Below, piece after piece: positions 48,801 to 60,240 of a DNA stretch of 64,000 nucleotides. The DNA comes from Maylandia zebra (lineage: Eukaryota; Chordata; Actinopteri; Cichliformes; Cichlidae). Position 1 is the first letter of the stretch, and every line of letters starts with the position of its first letter. The notes under the pieces are model-generated. The model ran no database searches. It saw only the letters and a list, made by a program, of their open reading frames with translations, and was not told where the DNA came from. The stretch lies in NCBI RefSeq assembly GCF_041146795.1, contig NC_135182.1, forward strand, positions 3,806,501 through 3,870,500, written 5' to 3'. The translations under genes were made by a program, and so were the position numbers.

Positions 48801-51800
48801 CAATTCTTAGCTTCATTTTTTTCATATTTTTGTTCAGCATGGGAAGAGTCATTTACATACAAAATTATGAGTTTAAATTTCCATATTCATTTACAAACAC
48901 AATAACACACACATACATAAACACTGTACCTGATCCTCTGGGCTGTCAATAACCACCAGATCTGCTCCTCTGTCTCTGCAGTCCTTTCTGGCTGCATCCC
49001 AGGAAGCAGACCTTTCAGAGAGGAGATAGCAGCTACAACTGAATCTGCTCCATCCTGCAGGGCATGTTTTATCTGGAAGAAATTACAAAAACAAAAATTT
49101 TACATTAACAAATTCCTGGGGCCCATTTTCCTGGCCACCTAAGTAATAAAATAGCCATTTTATCAAGACAAAGGACCTGACAGAGGAGAGCTGCCGTTAA
49201 TGAGTGTAGCTTTTAACTGTACTTAATTATCAGGGTTGTTAGTTAGTTGCATCATCACACTGAAAAAAGGCCATGTTGGATTTACTTGATTCAATAGTGG
49301 ACATTGGTTGCACACAACTGCACGACTTTTAACTGTGGGAAGAAACCAGAATACCCAGAGAGAACCCAGTGCAAACTAGCCAGATTGTGGATTTGAACCC
49401 CAGATCTTCTTACTGTGAAGCAACAGCACCAACCACCATGCCACCAATCCAGCCTTAACAAAAGTAGGAAAGCTATGATTTCAAGGCTTGATGCAGAATT
49501 TTTTTGTACGTTTTGTGATTTTCCTACAGTTTGATATCTCGTGCAATCTTGTGAATTTCATGAGTTTAGCAACTAACCACTCTTACTAGATTGTATCATG
49601 TCATCTCAACAAGGACAAATTAAGTTGTTGAATTTCGTACAGATCCTTCATGATTTAATTACGTTCATAGAAGCATGAAATGATTGTGTTTAAATTACAA
49701 GTTAGACTTTTTTAAGGTAACAAACACCCAATTTACTTTTTTCAGTATACCAAAAAAAGTAGTGGAGGCAACTCGATTTGACTGAGATGGATGCCTTCCT
49801 GAAACCACGATCCAAAGCATACGGGACTGAAAGTTATTGACTTACTTCACTCGAACATGATATGAACAATTTAATCTAGCCTCTCTGCATATCATGTAGT
49901 TTCTACACCAGGGGTGCCCAATCCCGGTCCTCGAGAGCTACCGTCCTGCAGCTTTTAGATGCATCCCTACTCCAACACAGCTGAATCAAATGGTTTGATT
50001 ACCTCTTCAGCATGCCATCGTGTTTGGCAAAGGCCTGATAACAAGCCATTCATTTGATTCAGCTGTGTTGGAGTAGGGATGCATCTAAAAGCTGCAGGAC
50101 GGTAGCTCTCGAGGACCGGGATTGGGCACCCCTGTTCTACACTATATAGTTACACTTAACTTTAAAGCATGAGGCACTTATGTTAAATACACGCAAGATG
50201 CTTACGTAAATCCAAGAGTTGGCCAATCCCTTTTTTTCAGTGCAGAGGACAGCGGGATTGTTATCCTAATGTAGGCCTGCTAGAGCTAGCTAGAATCAGA
50301 AACTATAGGATAACTGGATCTAACATCTTCATGTGTTTGTGGAAGGAATATATTTTATCCTTATTGTATCAATCGGATTTTTCTTGTAAATGTGAATTTG
50401 TGATGAGCACTTCTACAATGCAGCTTTATATTGAATAGCAAAGATTAAAGAATACTGAAAACATAAATCATTATTCCTATGATAACGTTTTTTTAAAACT
50501 GAATTATTGAATTTCTGAGTAAAACACGCAACAGCTCACACAAGGACTCACTCTGATTGGACAAACAGAGCAGCCTTTTCAGCTCTTTGGTCTTTTCAGT
50601 CAGCAGGTCTCTCTCCTTGATCATCGAAGAAAGTTGACTACTCATAGCTGAGAGTTTCGTATTCAGAAGGTGTCTCTCCACAGTAATCGAAGAAAGATTG
50701 TTACTCACAGTAGAGAGATTTGCATTCAGAAAGTCTCTCTCCTCACCCATGGAGGAAAGTTGGTTATTCATTTCCGACAGCTGTTTAGCGGAATCATATA
50801 CGCAGTTTTGGTCTGAAATGAAGAGAAATAACATTCATTTTTTTGACACACAAAAATTTAAGTTTCATTTTGAGATTTAGATTCATTTTATTTTAAAAAT
50901 ATATTTAAAATTTGCCAGTTGGTAATGAAACATGTGTAAGGTCTAAACTCACAGACCTCGCTGTCTTAGAGAACTGTTACTGTGAACCAAGCAAGACACT
51001 CAATTCAGTTCAATTCAATTCAATTTTATTTATAAACCACCAAATCACAACAAAAGTTGCCTCAAGGCGCTTTATGTAATATAATATGATAACTCAGAGC
51101 TCAATCGGTTTTACTTGCCAGCAAGGGCAGTGTCCAGTAGAGCACAAACCTGACTTCCCTCTTTGCCTCTTTTTATTGACAACAATAATGGATTGCATTT
51201 ATATAGCGCCAGTGGCGGTCCTAGCCTGTTTGGCGCCTGGTTTTAATTTTGCATTCCAGTATGAACACAAATCCCCCAACTCGAGGATCACCACAACATA
51301 ACCTAACAGACCTACACCTTAGTTCACAGACTCACTTTGTCTAAGGTGCATTTCTGGGATTTCACACAACCCAGGATTCAAATCATGAATACATAATGGG
51401 CTTGGATTTACAACATTATGAATGAAATGTGCTCTATTTGGAAGCAGCCGGCCCCTCCCCTGTATGTGTGAGACTTTAAATCATCAAAGTGTAAATTATA
51501 AATTTTAAATTGTTATTGATCGCTTTACCCCGAGTTCTAATCTGTATATTTATTTTCTTACTCTTCTTATATATATTGCTTGTTTACTTGTACTGCTGTA
51601 ACTGGAGCCTCATCGTCTCGTCTCTCTATATACTGGACTGTAGCGTAGATGACAATAAAGTTTACTTTGACTTCAGCAGCGAGCAGGCTCACCGAGGGCT
51701 CTCGCGCTCACTTTTCGCATATAGAATTTCTAAAAAACATCGGTGCAAATTATAAGTCTGTATCATGATGTCTAGTGTTTTTGTGTTTGTTGTTTTGTTT

Positions 51801-54800
51801 TTTATTTTGTTTTATTTTGCGAGTTGGTTATTAGATGCTGCTCCAGCTGGTCAGAGAATCCCCCGCCGCCCCGCCCTCTCCTCCCTGTCCCGCAAGCAGC
51901 AGGCGCACCTCGCAAACGGAGGGCGCCCTTACTCCCAGTAAATGGGCGATAGAAAACCGATCGGTGCCTATGCCATTCCCAATATGCGCTGGCTGATGTT
52001 GGGGCAGCACGAGTACGAGCAATTTTTTATTTTTTTTGCCGATGCCCGTGATGCCGCCCCGGGCAACCGCCCGTGTCGCCTGTATCAAAAAACGCTACTG
52101 TAGGCTTGGGAGAACCCGATTGTCCTGCAGAGACGTTTGCTGCTGGATACTCGATGGTCGGTTGCGTTGTGTGTCTGGTAACACTCTCGACGGAGGACAT
52201 TGAACGACATGTACCAATTTGGAACCACAATAACAGAGTTCAGGCTGATTGGAGCTGGCTTGGACCTGGCTTATCGAAGAACAAGAACAAAATCCCATAA
52301 GGCTGGCCGACATGATAGACGATTGGCAGGGCTGTGAGTACTCAGACTGTGTTTTGAACGCAATATGGATAGGATCTTGGAGAAGCTCATGGCTCTGCAA
52401 TATGGATAACATATTGTAGAAGAACAACGGGAATTGAGATAATTGGTGACCAGCAGAGATGGGCAGTAACGCGTTACAAGTAATGCGTTACTGTAATCTG
52501 ATTACTTTTTTCAAGTAACGAGTAAAGTAAGGGATTGCTATTGCAAAATCGGTAATTAGATTACCGTTACTTTCCCGTAGGAACGCTGTGGGAGTATCAG
52601 CTTTCCACGTGTAGATATTTCTGTTGCATTTTTGTAAATAATACTTTGAATTGCGTTACTAAAACCGTGATTTTTTTGCGAGAATGTCTCATGACAGTGA
52701 TGTAAGCCAGTGCGCCGTTAGTGACAACAGCTGTGTGCAGATCAACAATGGATCACATATGATTGTGGGAAGTACTGACCTTACTTTGAGTTTGATTCCA
52801 TAAAAAGTGACAAAAACATTAGCGTCCGTTGTGCGTGGGAAGAAAACTTCTTTTTACAGCGAAAAAAACCCCTAAACTTCCAAGCAAGCACCAAGTGCGC
52901 AACGACATAATGGGAAACTCACAGAGAAACTCGCGGATTCTTCAACTGACCGCAGCACACCTGCACCAGGGTAAACCTCCGCCTACCGTAGTCCTGCTTT
53001 ACAGGTGAAAATAGAGCAACAGGACCGCTGAGTCTTTGACTTTATTTATTTTCTGCTGTGTTTTACTTGCATCTATTTGAAAGAGTGAGTGTAAACAAAA
53101 AAAATATTTTATTTTATGTGCTGGAATGGGCAGAAAATAGGTTTAAATGTTATACTAATTTATTCAAGTCAGAGAATGTTGCATATAATTACATTTTTGC
53201 TTGATGCATAAAGTTAAAAGATTAAAACTGATAAAACAAGTAAAAAAAAGAGACTTTTCCATTTGATTACATTTTGTATGATGATTTATGCAGAAAAAGT
53301 AGAATTGGGCTGAAAGCTCTATCACTTTATCACCTATTCAGGTTGTAAATCGTGTTTTTTAAAAAGTAACTAAGTAATTAAGTAATTAATTACTTTTGAA
53401 AATAAGTAATCAGTAAAGTAACGGGATTACTTTTTTGGGGAAGATTACTTTTTTCAAGTAACTTGACCAACACTGGTGACCAGTGATGGACATTAGACAA
53501 ACTGTAAAAGTTGGATGCAGTTGTTCACACTAAACATAAAAATTCACCATCTTCACTCGTGCGGCTATCCCACTGGCGCCAGCTGAAGGCCTGCCAAGGT
53601 CGAAGTTGACTGCAACAACAAATTCTTCCCATGATAACAGGATTGTTGTCAGAACTCTTTGTACCTCCTTCAAGGCCACCTGGGTCCATTGGAGACTGTT
53701 GACCTTCGCTTAACCAGGCGTGGTGACACTTTCTCTCAGCTGAACACGGGATACACACACAAACATGCACATGCACGAAACATGTACACTGATACTAATA
53801 CGCCCTCACTATCATCCTCCCTCCGCCGAATCCAACGCCTCCTCCCATGCTTACCTCACATCCGATGTGGACACCGGATCAGCTGGAGGTACAATCGAAG
53901 ATTGCAGCGGACCCAGATCAGCTGTACACACTGGAATACTCTCCCATGTTGCTTGTCTGTGTTTTATTGTGTTATGGTGTATTGATATCTGTGCATTCCT
54001 GGATTATCCTTCTGTGTTACACATTTCAATGTTTTTTTCCCTTGCTACCTAACCTGACCTGTCTCCCCAATGTGATGTTTGTGTATTGTATGTACGGTCA
54101 GCAAGGTCTGTCATCTCGATTGTGGCCAACTGCAACTGACAAATAAAGGCTATCTCATCTCATCAAAGCGCTTTACAATTCCACTATTCATTCACTCTCA
54201 CATTCACACACTGGTGGAGGCAGCTACAGGTGTAGCCACAGCTGCCCTGGGGCAGACTGACAGAAGCGAGGCTGCCATATCGCCCCTCTGGCCAACACCA
54301 GTAGGCGGTAGGGTAAAGTGTCTTGCCCAAGGACACAACAACCAGGACAGAGAGAGCTGGGGATCGAACCGGCAACCTTCCGATTACAGATGAGCTTCCC
54401 AATCCCCCTGAACCACGGTCGCGCGTGTGTGTGTGTGTCTGCGTGCGTGCGTGTGTGTGTGTGTGTGTGTGCCAACATGTACAAAAAACTGTAAAAAGCA
54501 GAAGTCCTGCTAAAACAGGAACTTGTAGCTGGCTATGCTTGCCATAAAAAATTACCAAAGCTGAAAATAAATCTTCTAATCATCTAGCTCCTTCTGCACA
54601 ATGACAACCATATTAGGACACATAGAAGCAATGGTCATGTGACTTTGCACAAATGACAATCTCAAAAGAATCAACTCTAACAACATGTTAAATATGTACA
54701 TCAGTTTTATGCTAGTGTATGAGAATAAGGAGCCACTGTTGCTATGCTCTCATCATCTTGGTGTAGTTACTCTTGTTTGTCAACTTTTAGTAGAAGTGAC

Positions 54801-55009
54801 AACTGAATTGAATTGTATTGAACTGAATTGAATATTTGCCTTTTTACTGTGGCTGATGGTGGCTGCTGGTCAGTGGAGCAAGTATTGATGAAAAACATGC
54901 AACTCACAGAAGAAACCGAGAGTGATCAGTCCAGCCAGAAGGAAAACACTCAGCAAGCTCAGAGAGAGAATAACGCCCAGATAAAAACTTCTCTTAGAGC
55001 TCCTTGGAC
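44517..55009 (-). CDS. Type II membrane C-type lectin with QPD motif (5' end not found)
   Basis: Exons on the minus strand: 55009-54908 (membrane span, LGVILSLSLLSVFLLAGLI), 50812-50552 (coiled-coil stalk with four repeats of a 20-residue unit, LSSM-ERDLL type), 49072-48930, 45198-45095 and 44676-44517 (the three-exon lectin domain). All phases match and the stop is TAA at 44517-44519. Lectin-domain marks are CPAGWSRFSCSCYLL, AWIGLNDKEQEGTW, WVDGTPL, then AEDQPDN and TWNDRSC. QPD with WND points to calcium-dependent binding of galactose-type sugars rather than mannose (EPN). About 257 residues are covered. The cytoplasmic first exon was not found and may lie beyond the insertions at 55-59 kb. 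It resembles ASGR/CD209-like fish lectins on the cell surface. Confidence 0.85.
45285..45690 (+). repeat. LTR-like retroelement fragment
   Basis: Starts TGTCACAGTTCTGGGTC with a short GGGTC...GACCC palindrome, then T-rich sequence and a CCCAGCTGTGTCTCCCTCCTG block also found at 55,590-55,610. Truncated on the right. It lies in the second-last lectin intron. Confidence 0.5.
45752..45797. repeat. (AC)n microsatellite
   Basis: About 22 AC units followed by a short GA run at 45804-45815. Confidence 0.95.
45850..46045 (+). repeat. LINE 3' tail
   Basis: Ends TTAGGGATTAATAAAGTATTCTGATTCTGATT, the usual tail of a fish LINE with a short terminal repeat. No coding part remains. Confidence 0.5.
46147..46352 (+). 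repeat. About 205-bp duplicated segment, copy A
   Basis: About 90% identical to 51236-51440, in the same orientation. Both start at TGGTTTTAATTTTGCA and run to GAAATGTGCTCT. The class is unknown. Confidence 0.75.
46873..48315 (-). mobile_element. Penelope-like retroelement insertion, 5' truncated
   Basis: Inserted exactly between the two halves of the dispersed repeat. A 5-bp duplication ATGAG flanks it (46868-46872 and 48316-48320) and its ends are TGTTAGG...CCTAACA. It contains the GIY-YIG pseudogene below. Confidence 0.7.
47238..48060 (-). pseudogene. Penelope-like GIY-YIG endonuclease domain
   Basis: The frame ending at 47500 gives ALRTCGYPKWAFLKSAKR, IVIPYVAGVSEKLRRVF, KTPKHKLNN, then the endonuclease itself (DLYIGETKQPLHK, AQHRRAT, VHLHLKDKAHSF). 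It shifts frame near 47515 into the WFERGVKEAIYV...SLNRGGGLRHQ end. Upstream reverse transcriptase is missing. Confidence 0.85.
49909..50134. mobile_element. hAT-type foldback MITE
   Basis: 226 bases with 84-base inverted repeats (49909-49992 and 50051-50134) that look perfect, starting CAGGGGTGCCCAATC. The 8-bp duplication TTCTACAC flanks it (49901-49908 and 50135-50142). No coding capacity. Confidence 0.95.
51003..51090 (-). repeat. L2-type LINE tail
   Basis: Repeated TCAATTCAATT followed by a GCCTCAAGGCGCTTTATGTAA block, the terminal part of the same L2-type 3' UTR seen at 4.6-4.9 kb and 38.1 kb. Confidence 0.7.
51208..52110. repeat. Possible hAT remnant containing the copy B repeat
   Basis: Left end CAGTGGCGGTCCTAGCC and right end ...AAAAAACGCTACTG are roughly inverted (CAGTGGCG against CAGTAGCG). 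Copy B of the 205-base duplicated segment occupies 51236-51440. No target duplication was found. Confidence 0.35.
52112..54155 (+). repeat. Unclassified retroelement tail, split by a hAT insertion
   Basis: 52112-52453 and 53476-54155 read as one repeat. It ends with a GACAAATAAAGGCTATCTCATCTCAT tail containing AATAAA and a short terminal repeat, typical of a fish LINE 3' end. No intact frame. Confidence 0.45.
52454..53475. mobile_element. Non-autonomous hAT element
   Basis: Ends CAGAGATGG and CCAACACTG (imperfect inverted termini), with subterminal TAACGCGTTAC and AGTAATTAAGTAATTAATTAC palindromes. An exact 8-bp duplication GTGACCAG flanks it (52446-52453 and 53476-53483). No transposase. 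Confidence 0.9.
54166..54421 (-). mobile_element. tRNA-derived SINE, second copy
   Basis: Minus-strand counterpart of 10725-11010: B-box GGTTCGATCCCC near 54360-54371 and an AAGCGCTTT tail at the left end. Followed on the right by a (GT)n run at 54424-54472. Confidence 0.85.
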
Positions 55010-56021
55010 CTGAAAAAACAAAGAAAGGAAAACAGGGAATCCAATAAAATGTACACAGTAATAACAGACGTTAAAATACCTATTTTCCTATGTGTGTTAC
55101 TTCTTCCTTTCCTGTGTTGATTTGTTGCTTAAAACATTTGACCTTGATGTATATTTAGTACATTGCATGCAAGGATGGATGGATTATTTCTAACTGTTAG
55201 GGTCCCTGGGTCGTTGACCCAGTGTTTTGTGTTTTTGGTTCTTTGATTTTGTTATTTCATTATATTCTAGCTTTGCTTTATGGGTTTTAGGATCATTCTT
55301 AGTTTAGGTTCTCTGGGTGGGGTTGGTTAGAGTTTTAGTGTTCTGGTTTTCTGTCTGTGTTCCTTAGTTGCTGTCTGCCCTGTCTGCTGTATCCCCACAT
55401 CCAGTCAGTGTCTGTGTCTGTCCTGGTCCCACGTCTCTGTTCCCTCTGTAGTAGTGCTTGCATGTGAGTCTGTGTCTTTTGTTCAGTCTGTGTTTTGGGT
55501 TTCCTGTTTTACTTTGAAAGTCCATGTCTCATGTTAATGTGTTTGGTTTTGCTTCTCCTTTGTCTCGTTAGGCCTGATTTGCCCCAGCTGTGTCTCCCTC
55601 CTGTTGCCCATTCCCTGATTGCTCCCTCTGTGTATTTAAGCCCTGTGTTTCAGTTTGTCAGTGTCGCGATCTACCGTTTATTTTGCTGTGTGTTCTGTCT
55701 GTGTAAAGTTTACCTTGGAGTCTCAGTTTTGTTACTTTTTTGGAGTTCAGCATTAAAGCTGTATTTAAATTCACCTTTGATTTCCGTGAGTCTGCATTTT
55801 GGGTCCTTCATATCACCACCCCTGCGTAGGGATGGGTATTGATAAGATTTTAACGATTCCGATTCCATTTTCGATTCTGTTTAACGATTCGATTCCTTAT
55901 CGATTCTCTTATCGATTCTTTTTTTTTTTTTTTAAAGGAGAACACTAAAGTCGATTAGCTTAGAACTGTGTTTTATATCTTCTCTTTGAACAAGATAGAA
56001 ATTTAGGAGTAACATGGCCTT

Positions 56022-56650
56022 TGTTGAAAACACGCAGTTCTTTGAATCTTTGGGCTGAAGGAAGGACAATACTCGGTGTATCAATGCTCAATCAACAATC
56101 ATTTATTTCCATACAATTCAACAATAAGAGCATTACAACGTCCGGACGGGAGAGATGCTACCAGAGGGTCAGGCACATGTCTCTAAATGGTGACGGGTTG
56201 CTCAGCTTTTTATAGTCTCTAGTGGCCCCCAGCTAGTCGTAAAAGCCAAAACATCACATTTTTTCTCTGTTACAGCGCCTAAGTTATGACCTCGGCAGTT
56301 GTTTCTCTGCTTTCTGTAAGGTGGGGGTGTGGAATGTGGTCTATCTATCTCCCCTGTCTTTAGACACAGAGTCTCCTGCTTACAACCTTCTCTTCATGAT
56401 TCAACAATTAAGCATGTCAAGAAAACAGTGTAACACATTCCCAGCAGATCAAGGATACAGAGTGATGCACATTTATCTAATGAACTAATATGTGACTATG
56501 TTCTGTTAACTCAAAAGTATAATGAGAACTAAACTACATACAGCTCACACACTCTATATTAAAGGGTATAATGTGATCTACAGCAGTATTCTAATTCAAC
56601 TACTTTGATTACATATATAAGATAACATAAAATAACAGAATAATTTAATA
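56022..56650 (-). repeat. Retroviral LTR-like segment nested in the hAT element
   Basis: On the minus strand it has a purine tract AAAAGGGGGAATT (56651-56662) at its upstream edge, CTATAAAAAGC near 56200, AATAAATG near 56103 and an AACA end at 56022. A second LTR was not found. A similar purine tract (AAAAAGGGGGAG) lies at about 57626-57640. Confidence 0.55.
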
Positions 56651-56662
56651 ATTCCCCCTTTT

Positions 56663-57640
56663 GATCTCTGAAAGAGATCACTTACAACATGCACTCCAGG
56701 GTCGCAAGGTCCAGGTTTTCTTGATCCTGAGGCCCTCTGTCCCCCTTTAACGGGTGGACCATATGTGGGATGACCTCTGTGTTCACGCAGTTCAGATGCA
56801 AGCAAAGTTAGATTTACAACCATAACAGCAGTTACAGATGACACTCCCATCATTCCCAATTTTCCCACAGCTTTATTTTGGTGCTCCAGTTTTCCACTCC
56901 CATTTTAATGCCCCCTTATACCTTTCAAATGTACTTAGACTAGAACCTCTGTCTAAGGAGCTTTTAACCTTTATTTTTATTGCTGCAGCTACCAGTGTCT
57001 TCCAGTTGGGTGATTCTCAGCTTCTTTCTTCGACCTCCGGGGTTAGACCACCCTTTAGTCATTGCACAGTTCTGGGGATTATTCTGCCCCGATTTCAAAC
57101 AAGGATCTGTGTGTTTTGGGGTCACCGGCGTGTCCCCCTTTTTGCCAAGAGCCTCTCGAACCTCGTTGGTCTGGTGTTCCTGGTTTTCGCCAACCCCTTC
57201 ATGGTTATTGCTGTGTTTGTGGGATCCATCTTCTCCAGGAGCCCAAACGTCATGACACTTGACCCCAGTTGCTGTCTCGGCAGTCCCTACATCTGTCCCT
57301 ACTGTGAAGGGTCCTCACATCTCCGGGTCCCCGTCTGGTGTCTGTTCTTTTCTCTGCAAGAGACAGAAAACCAAAACACCTCTCTCCCTAGCCTTGATAA
57401 TCTAATATTGTTATCCATTGTTCTTCTAATGATTCAAATTTGGTTTAAAATATTATGTTCAGGACCTATTCTAATCATAATCTATGTGTGTGTAAAAGAA
57501 ATCAAAAATTAATGAACCATTTCTAAGTCTACCACATTATAAGCTTAAGTTTTACCATAGCTAAATTATTAAACACACAAATAAAGTCATAAAATGTTCA
57601 TAACACCATTGTTTGATGTTCGGACTCAACTCCCCCTTTT
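56663..57640 (-). other. Degenerate retroviral interior, opposite strand carries a 224-codon frame
   Basis: Between two purine tracts. On the minus strand only broken frames occur, including one with a membrane-like start and a SELREHRGHPTYG tail (56596-56868). The plus-strand frame 56838-57512 is long and hydrophobic but has no promoter, splice or family signal, so I treat it as the antisense of dead retroviral sequence. Confidence 0.35.
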
Positions 57641-58442
57641 TGACACACTCCCATGTGTCAATTCATTGGAGCTAGACACTTAAAAGAGAAGGTTAGTGAC
57701 ATCATATCTGGTAACTGGTCCATCCAGAGCTGTAACATTTTGAAATGTACATACAACAAGCCAAACCACACCTTGGTCACACCAACCCTTTTCTGCCCCG
57801 AAGATGTCCAATGCCATCCTAGTATGGACTGTCAAAAGTGGCTTTAACGCTGACTATCCTGACAATCCATTTTATAACGTTTCCTGGTCAGATTTGCCAA
57901 TCTCTGCACCAGGGTTTTAAACTTTTCGCCATTTCCATTAGTTGTTATTTTTATTTAGTTTCGACTCCAGATTTTCAATTTTTACCAGTGAGATCTTAAG
58001 AGAGCCACAGCCTACGGCTCTTCAATGGGGTGTCACAGGGTCCCCAGGAAAAAAAATGTATATGTAAAATAATAAAATAAATATTCTCCTGTAGCAATAA
58101 CAAAGTTTAACATAAATTATTCTGTAGCAATTACACAAGAATATCCAGTAATGTCCTGCCTACAATTAAACACATTCACTTACCAAAGTGAAATCGGGGC
58201 ATCTGCTGTGGCAAATGGGTGCAAGCCTTTGACCACAAACTTAGACACTGCTCGGTGACATTCGTCTATCCTGGCCTGAAAGGAGACGCTACCGGTAGAC
58301 TGCAGCGAGAACTGCCAGCATCTGAGCCAGCCAGACTCTGTCTCTCTCATCATGGTTATCTAAATGCAACGCACAGTAATAGCAGGTTTTGTAATAAGGT
58401 AAATCGCGCTAACATAATATGCAATGCTAATTGATTAGTTAC

Positions 58443-58788
58443 CTGCAGTATTAACGGGAGAGGACGTGGAAACGCTACCGCTGCTGCTGGGTTGAGCTTC
58501 ACTAGTCCGGAGCGGATCAAAAACACGACATTCGTTGAACGCAATCGCGTGTTTTTTGAGCAAATGCTTTTGCATATTCGTAGTGTTTCCTCCCTTTGAT
58601 GAAATCTCTACTTTGCAAGTATTGCACGTTGCCCTGTTGTCATCCTTTCTCATAAAGTGTAACCAAACTTTTGAGCGTTTGTGCCGCTCAGGCGCCGTGT
58701 TTCCTACTGGGTAAAAGACGCTACTCAACGTGATGACGTCATTCGGGGCGACTGGAATCGATAAGGGAATCGTTTTTAAAAGTGGCAA
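58443..58788 (-). pseudogene. hAT BED zinc-finger exon
   Basis: From ATG 58788, or an internal start, to a GT donor at 58442. It encodes a BED-type finger with KVWLHFMRK, CNTCK and HLLKKH (C-x2-C...H-x4/5-H), then a Ser-rich linker. The following transposase exons are missing, so it is an orphan exon of a ZBED/hAT transposase. Confidence 0.8.
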
Positions 58789-58889
58789 ACGATTCCAAGG
58801 AATTGAAACAGTGGGAACCGGTTCTCAACAAGAACCGGTTTTCGATACCCATCCCTACCCCTGCGTGCACACAGCCTTCACATAACACT

Positions 58890-60240
58890 AAGAGCTCAGC
58901 TCTGCAGCACAGGTTATCTGAAGTGTTAAAGTATTACTGGTTTCAGTCTATTCTTTTTAGTTCTGAGGGAGTCACCCATTTCATATGTAGTTCATATATG
59001 GTTTATGCAGCTCAGCCACCACTGAAACTGGACCTGTTCTCAAGCTTTGTATAAACTTTAGTTGTGTGAAAGGCTACAGAAGTCAAACTTCTTTTAATAG
59101 TTTTATTAATAACTTTTAAAATAACATTTCAAGAGAAGGAAAATAGTCAAGTATAGGTTACAGACAAAGACCTTATACACACACAAACAAACACACACAA
59201 ACACAATGAGTCCCTGATGAAGGCTCTTAGGGTCCTGTTGATCTCGTACAGTTTTAGGCCTGAGAGTGCTAAAACTTGACTTCAGGTAGAGACTTGAATT
59301 GCGAAGAGTTTTTGTGTCATGACAGCAGTGGCGTCTCTGCCTGTGACCATCTTATTTTTAAAAAAGGGCAGCAGGTCATACTCGAACCCAGGCCATCAAA
59401 ATAAATAAGGACCTCTAATTTGGAACAGAGACATTTAAAAAAATGTCTAACTGCTGGCTAGTTAAAATATTAAAAATTAATATTTAATCCCATATTTGAG
59501 CACACAGTAATAAAATACTTCACATTGCAAAAGAGTGACAATTTCTGAATGGCCTTTAGTTATATTTCACAATAATGTAACAAATTAAGCATATATAATA
59601 TTTTTCAACAAGAAATTGTCTTTCACAGAAATTAAGAATTCATTCTACTCTCATGTTGGATTGAGCAAATACAGCAAGTTGGATTACAAAAGCAAAACAA
59701 TAAGCAGATAGTGAAAGCCAATCTCTTGCCCTGGAATACTATGAAATTCAGGTTAAAATCTGTTACAAAGCAAAATATGCATATATTTAACAAAATTTAA
59801 AAAAAAAGGTTTAAAACAGTGTATAATAATATTTTTCTGACCTGACACATTATGGGTGTCAGGTCACTTATTTCCTACCTGTGTGATTTGTTGAAGGTGC
59901 TGGTTTGAAACATTCAAGATTCACATATATTTCGTCCATTGCATGGAAGAATGTAGATTATTTCTGAGAAGTGAGCTCTGCAGCCAGGTCTCATGAAATG
60001 CGAAAGTATCATCAATTTTAGTCTAATCATTGTTTAGCTCTGAGGAAGTCACACATTTCATATGTGGTTTATGTGGCTATGCCACCACTGAAACTGGATC
60101 TTTTCTTAAACTGTGTATAAACGGTAGAAGTCAAAAGTCAAACAACAGAAGTGAAACTTTTTTTCCATAGTTTTGTTAAGAACTTTTAATGTTTTTAAAA
60201 AGAAATAATGTACAGTAGTATAGGTTAGACAGACAGACAA
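58890..60240. repeat. Local direct duplication
   Basis: 55090-55195 joined to 58890-59180 resembles 59865-60240 in order and orientation. Shared blocks include TTTCATATGTRGTTYAT, CCACCACTGAAACTGGA and AGTATAGGTTA. In the first copy the LTR-like repeat is inserted between the two parts. 59180-59860 between the copies is AT-rich with no gene. Confidence 0.6.

Larger units (their letters stand above)
55827..58857 (-). mobile_element. hAT transposon remnant with BED zinc-finger exon
   Basis: Terminal inverted repeats TAGGGATGGGTATTGATAAG and ...TTTTCGATACCCATCCCTA, flanked by an exact 8-bp duplication CCCCTGCG (55819-55826 and 58858-58865), which defines a hAT insertion. The transposase catalytic exons are absent. 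The interior is partly retroviral. Confidence 0.93.
55197..58890 (+). repeat. LTR-like retroelement split by a hAT element
   Basis: 55197-55826 and 58866-58890 are one repeat. It starts with the palindrome CTGGGTCGTTGACCCAG, has TATTTAAGC near 55634, an ATTAAAGC signal near 55752, and ends past GTGCACACAGCC. Related to 45285-45690. Confidence 0.5.

Noticed and set aside
56838-57512. 224-codon plus-strand hydrophobic frame as a real gene
   Set aside because: It lies opposite degenerate retroviral sequence between two purine tracts. No start context, splice sites or family signal.
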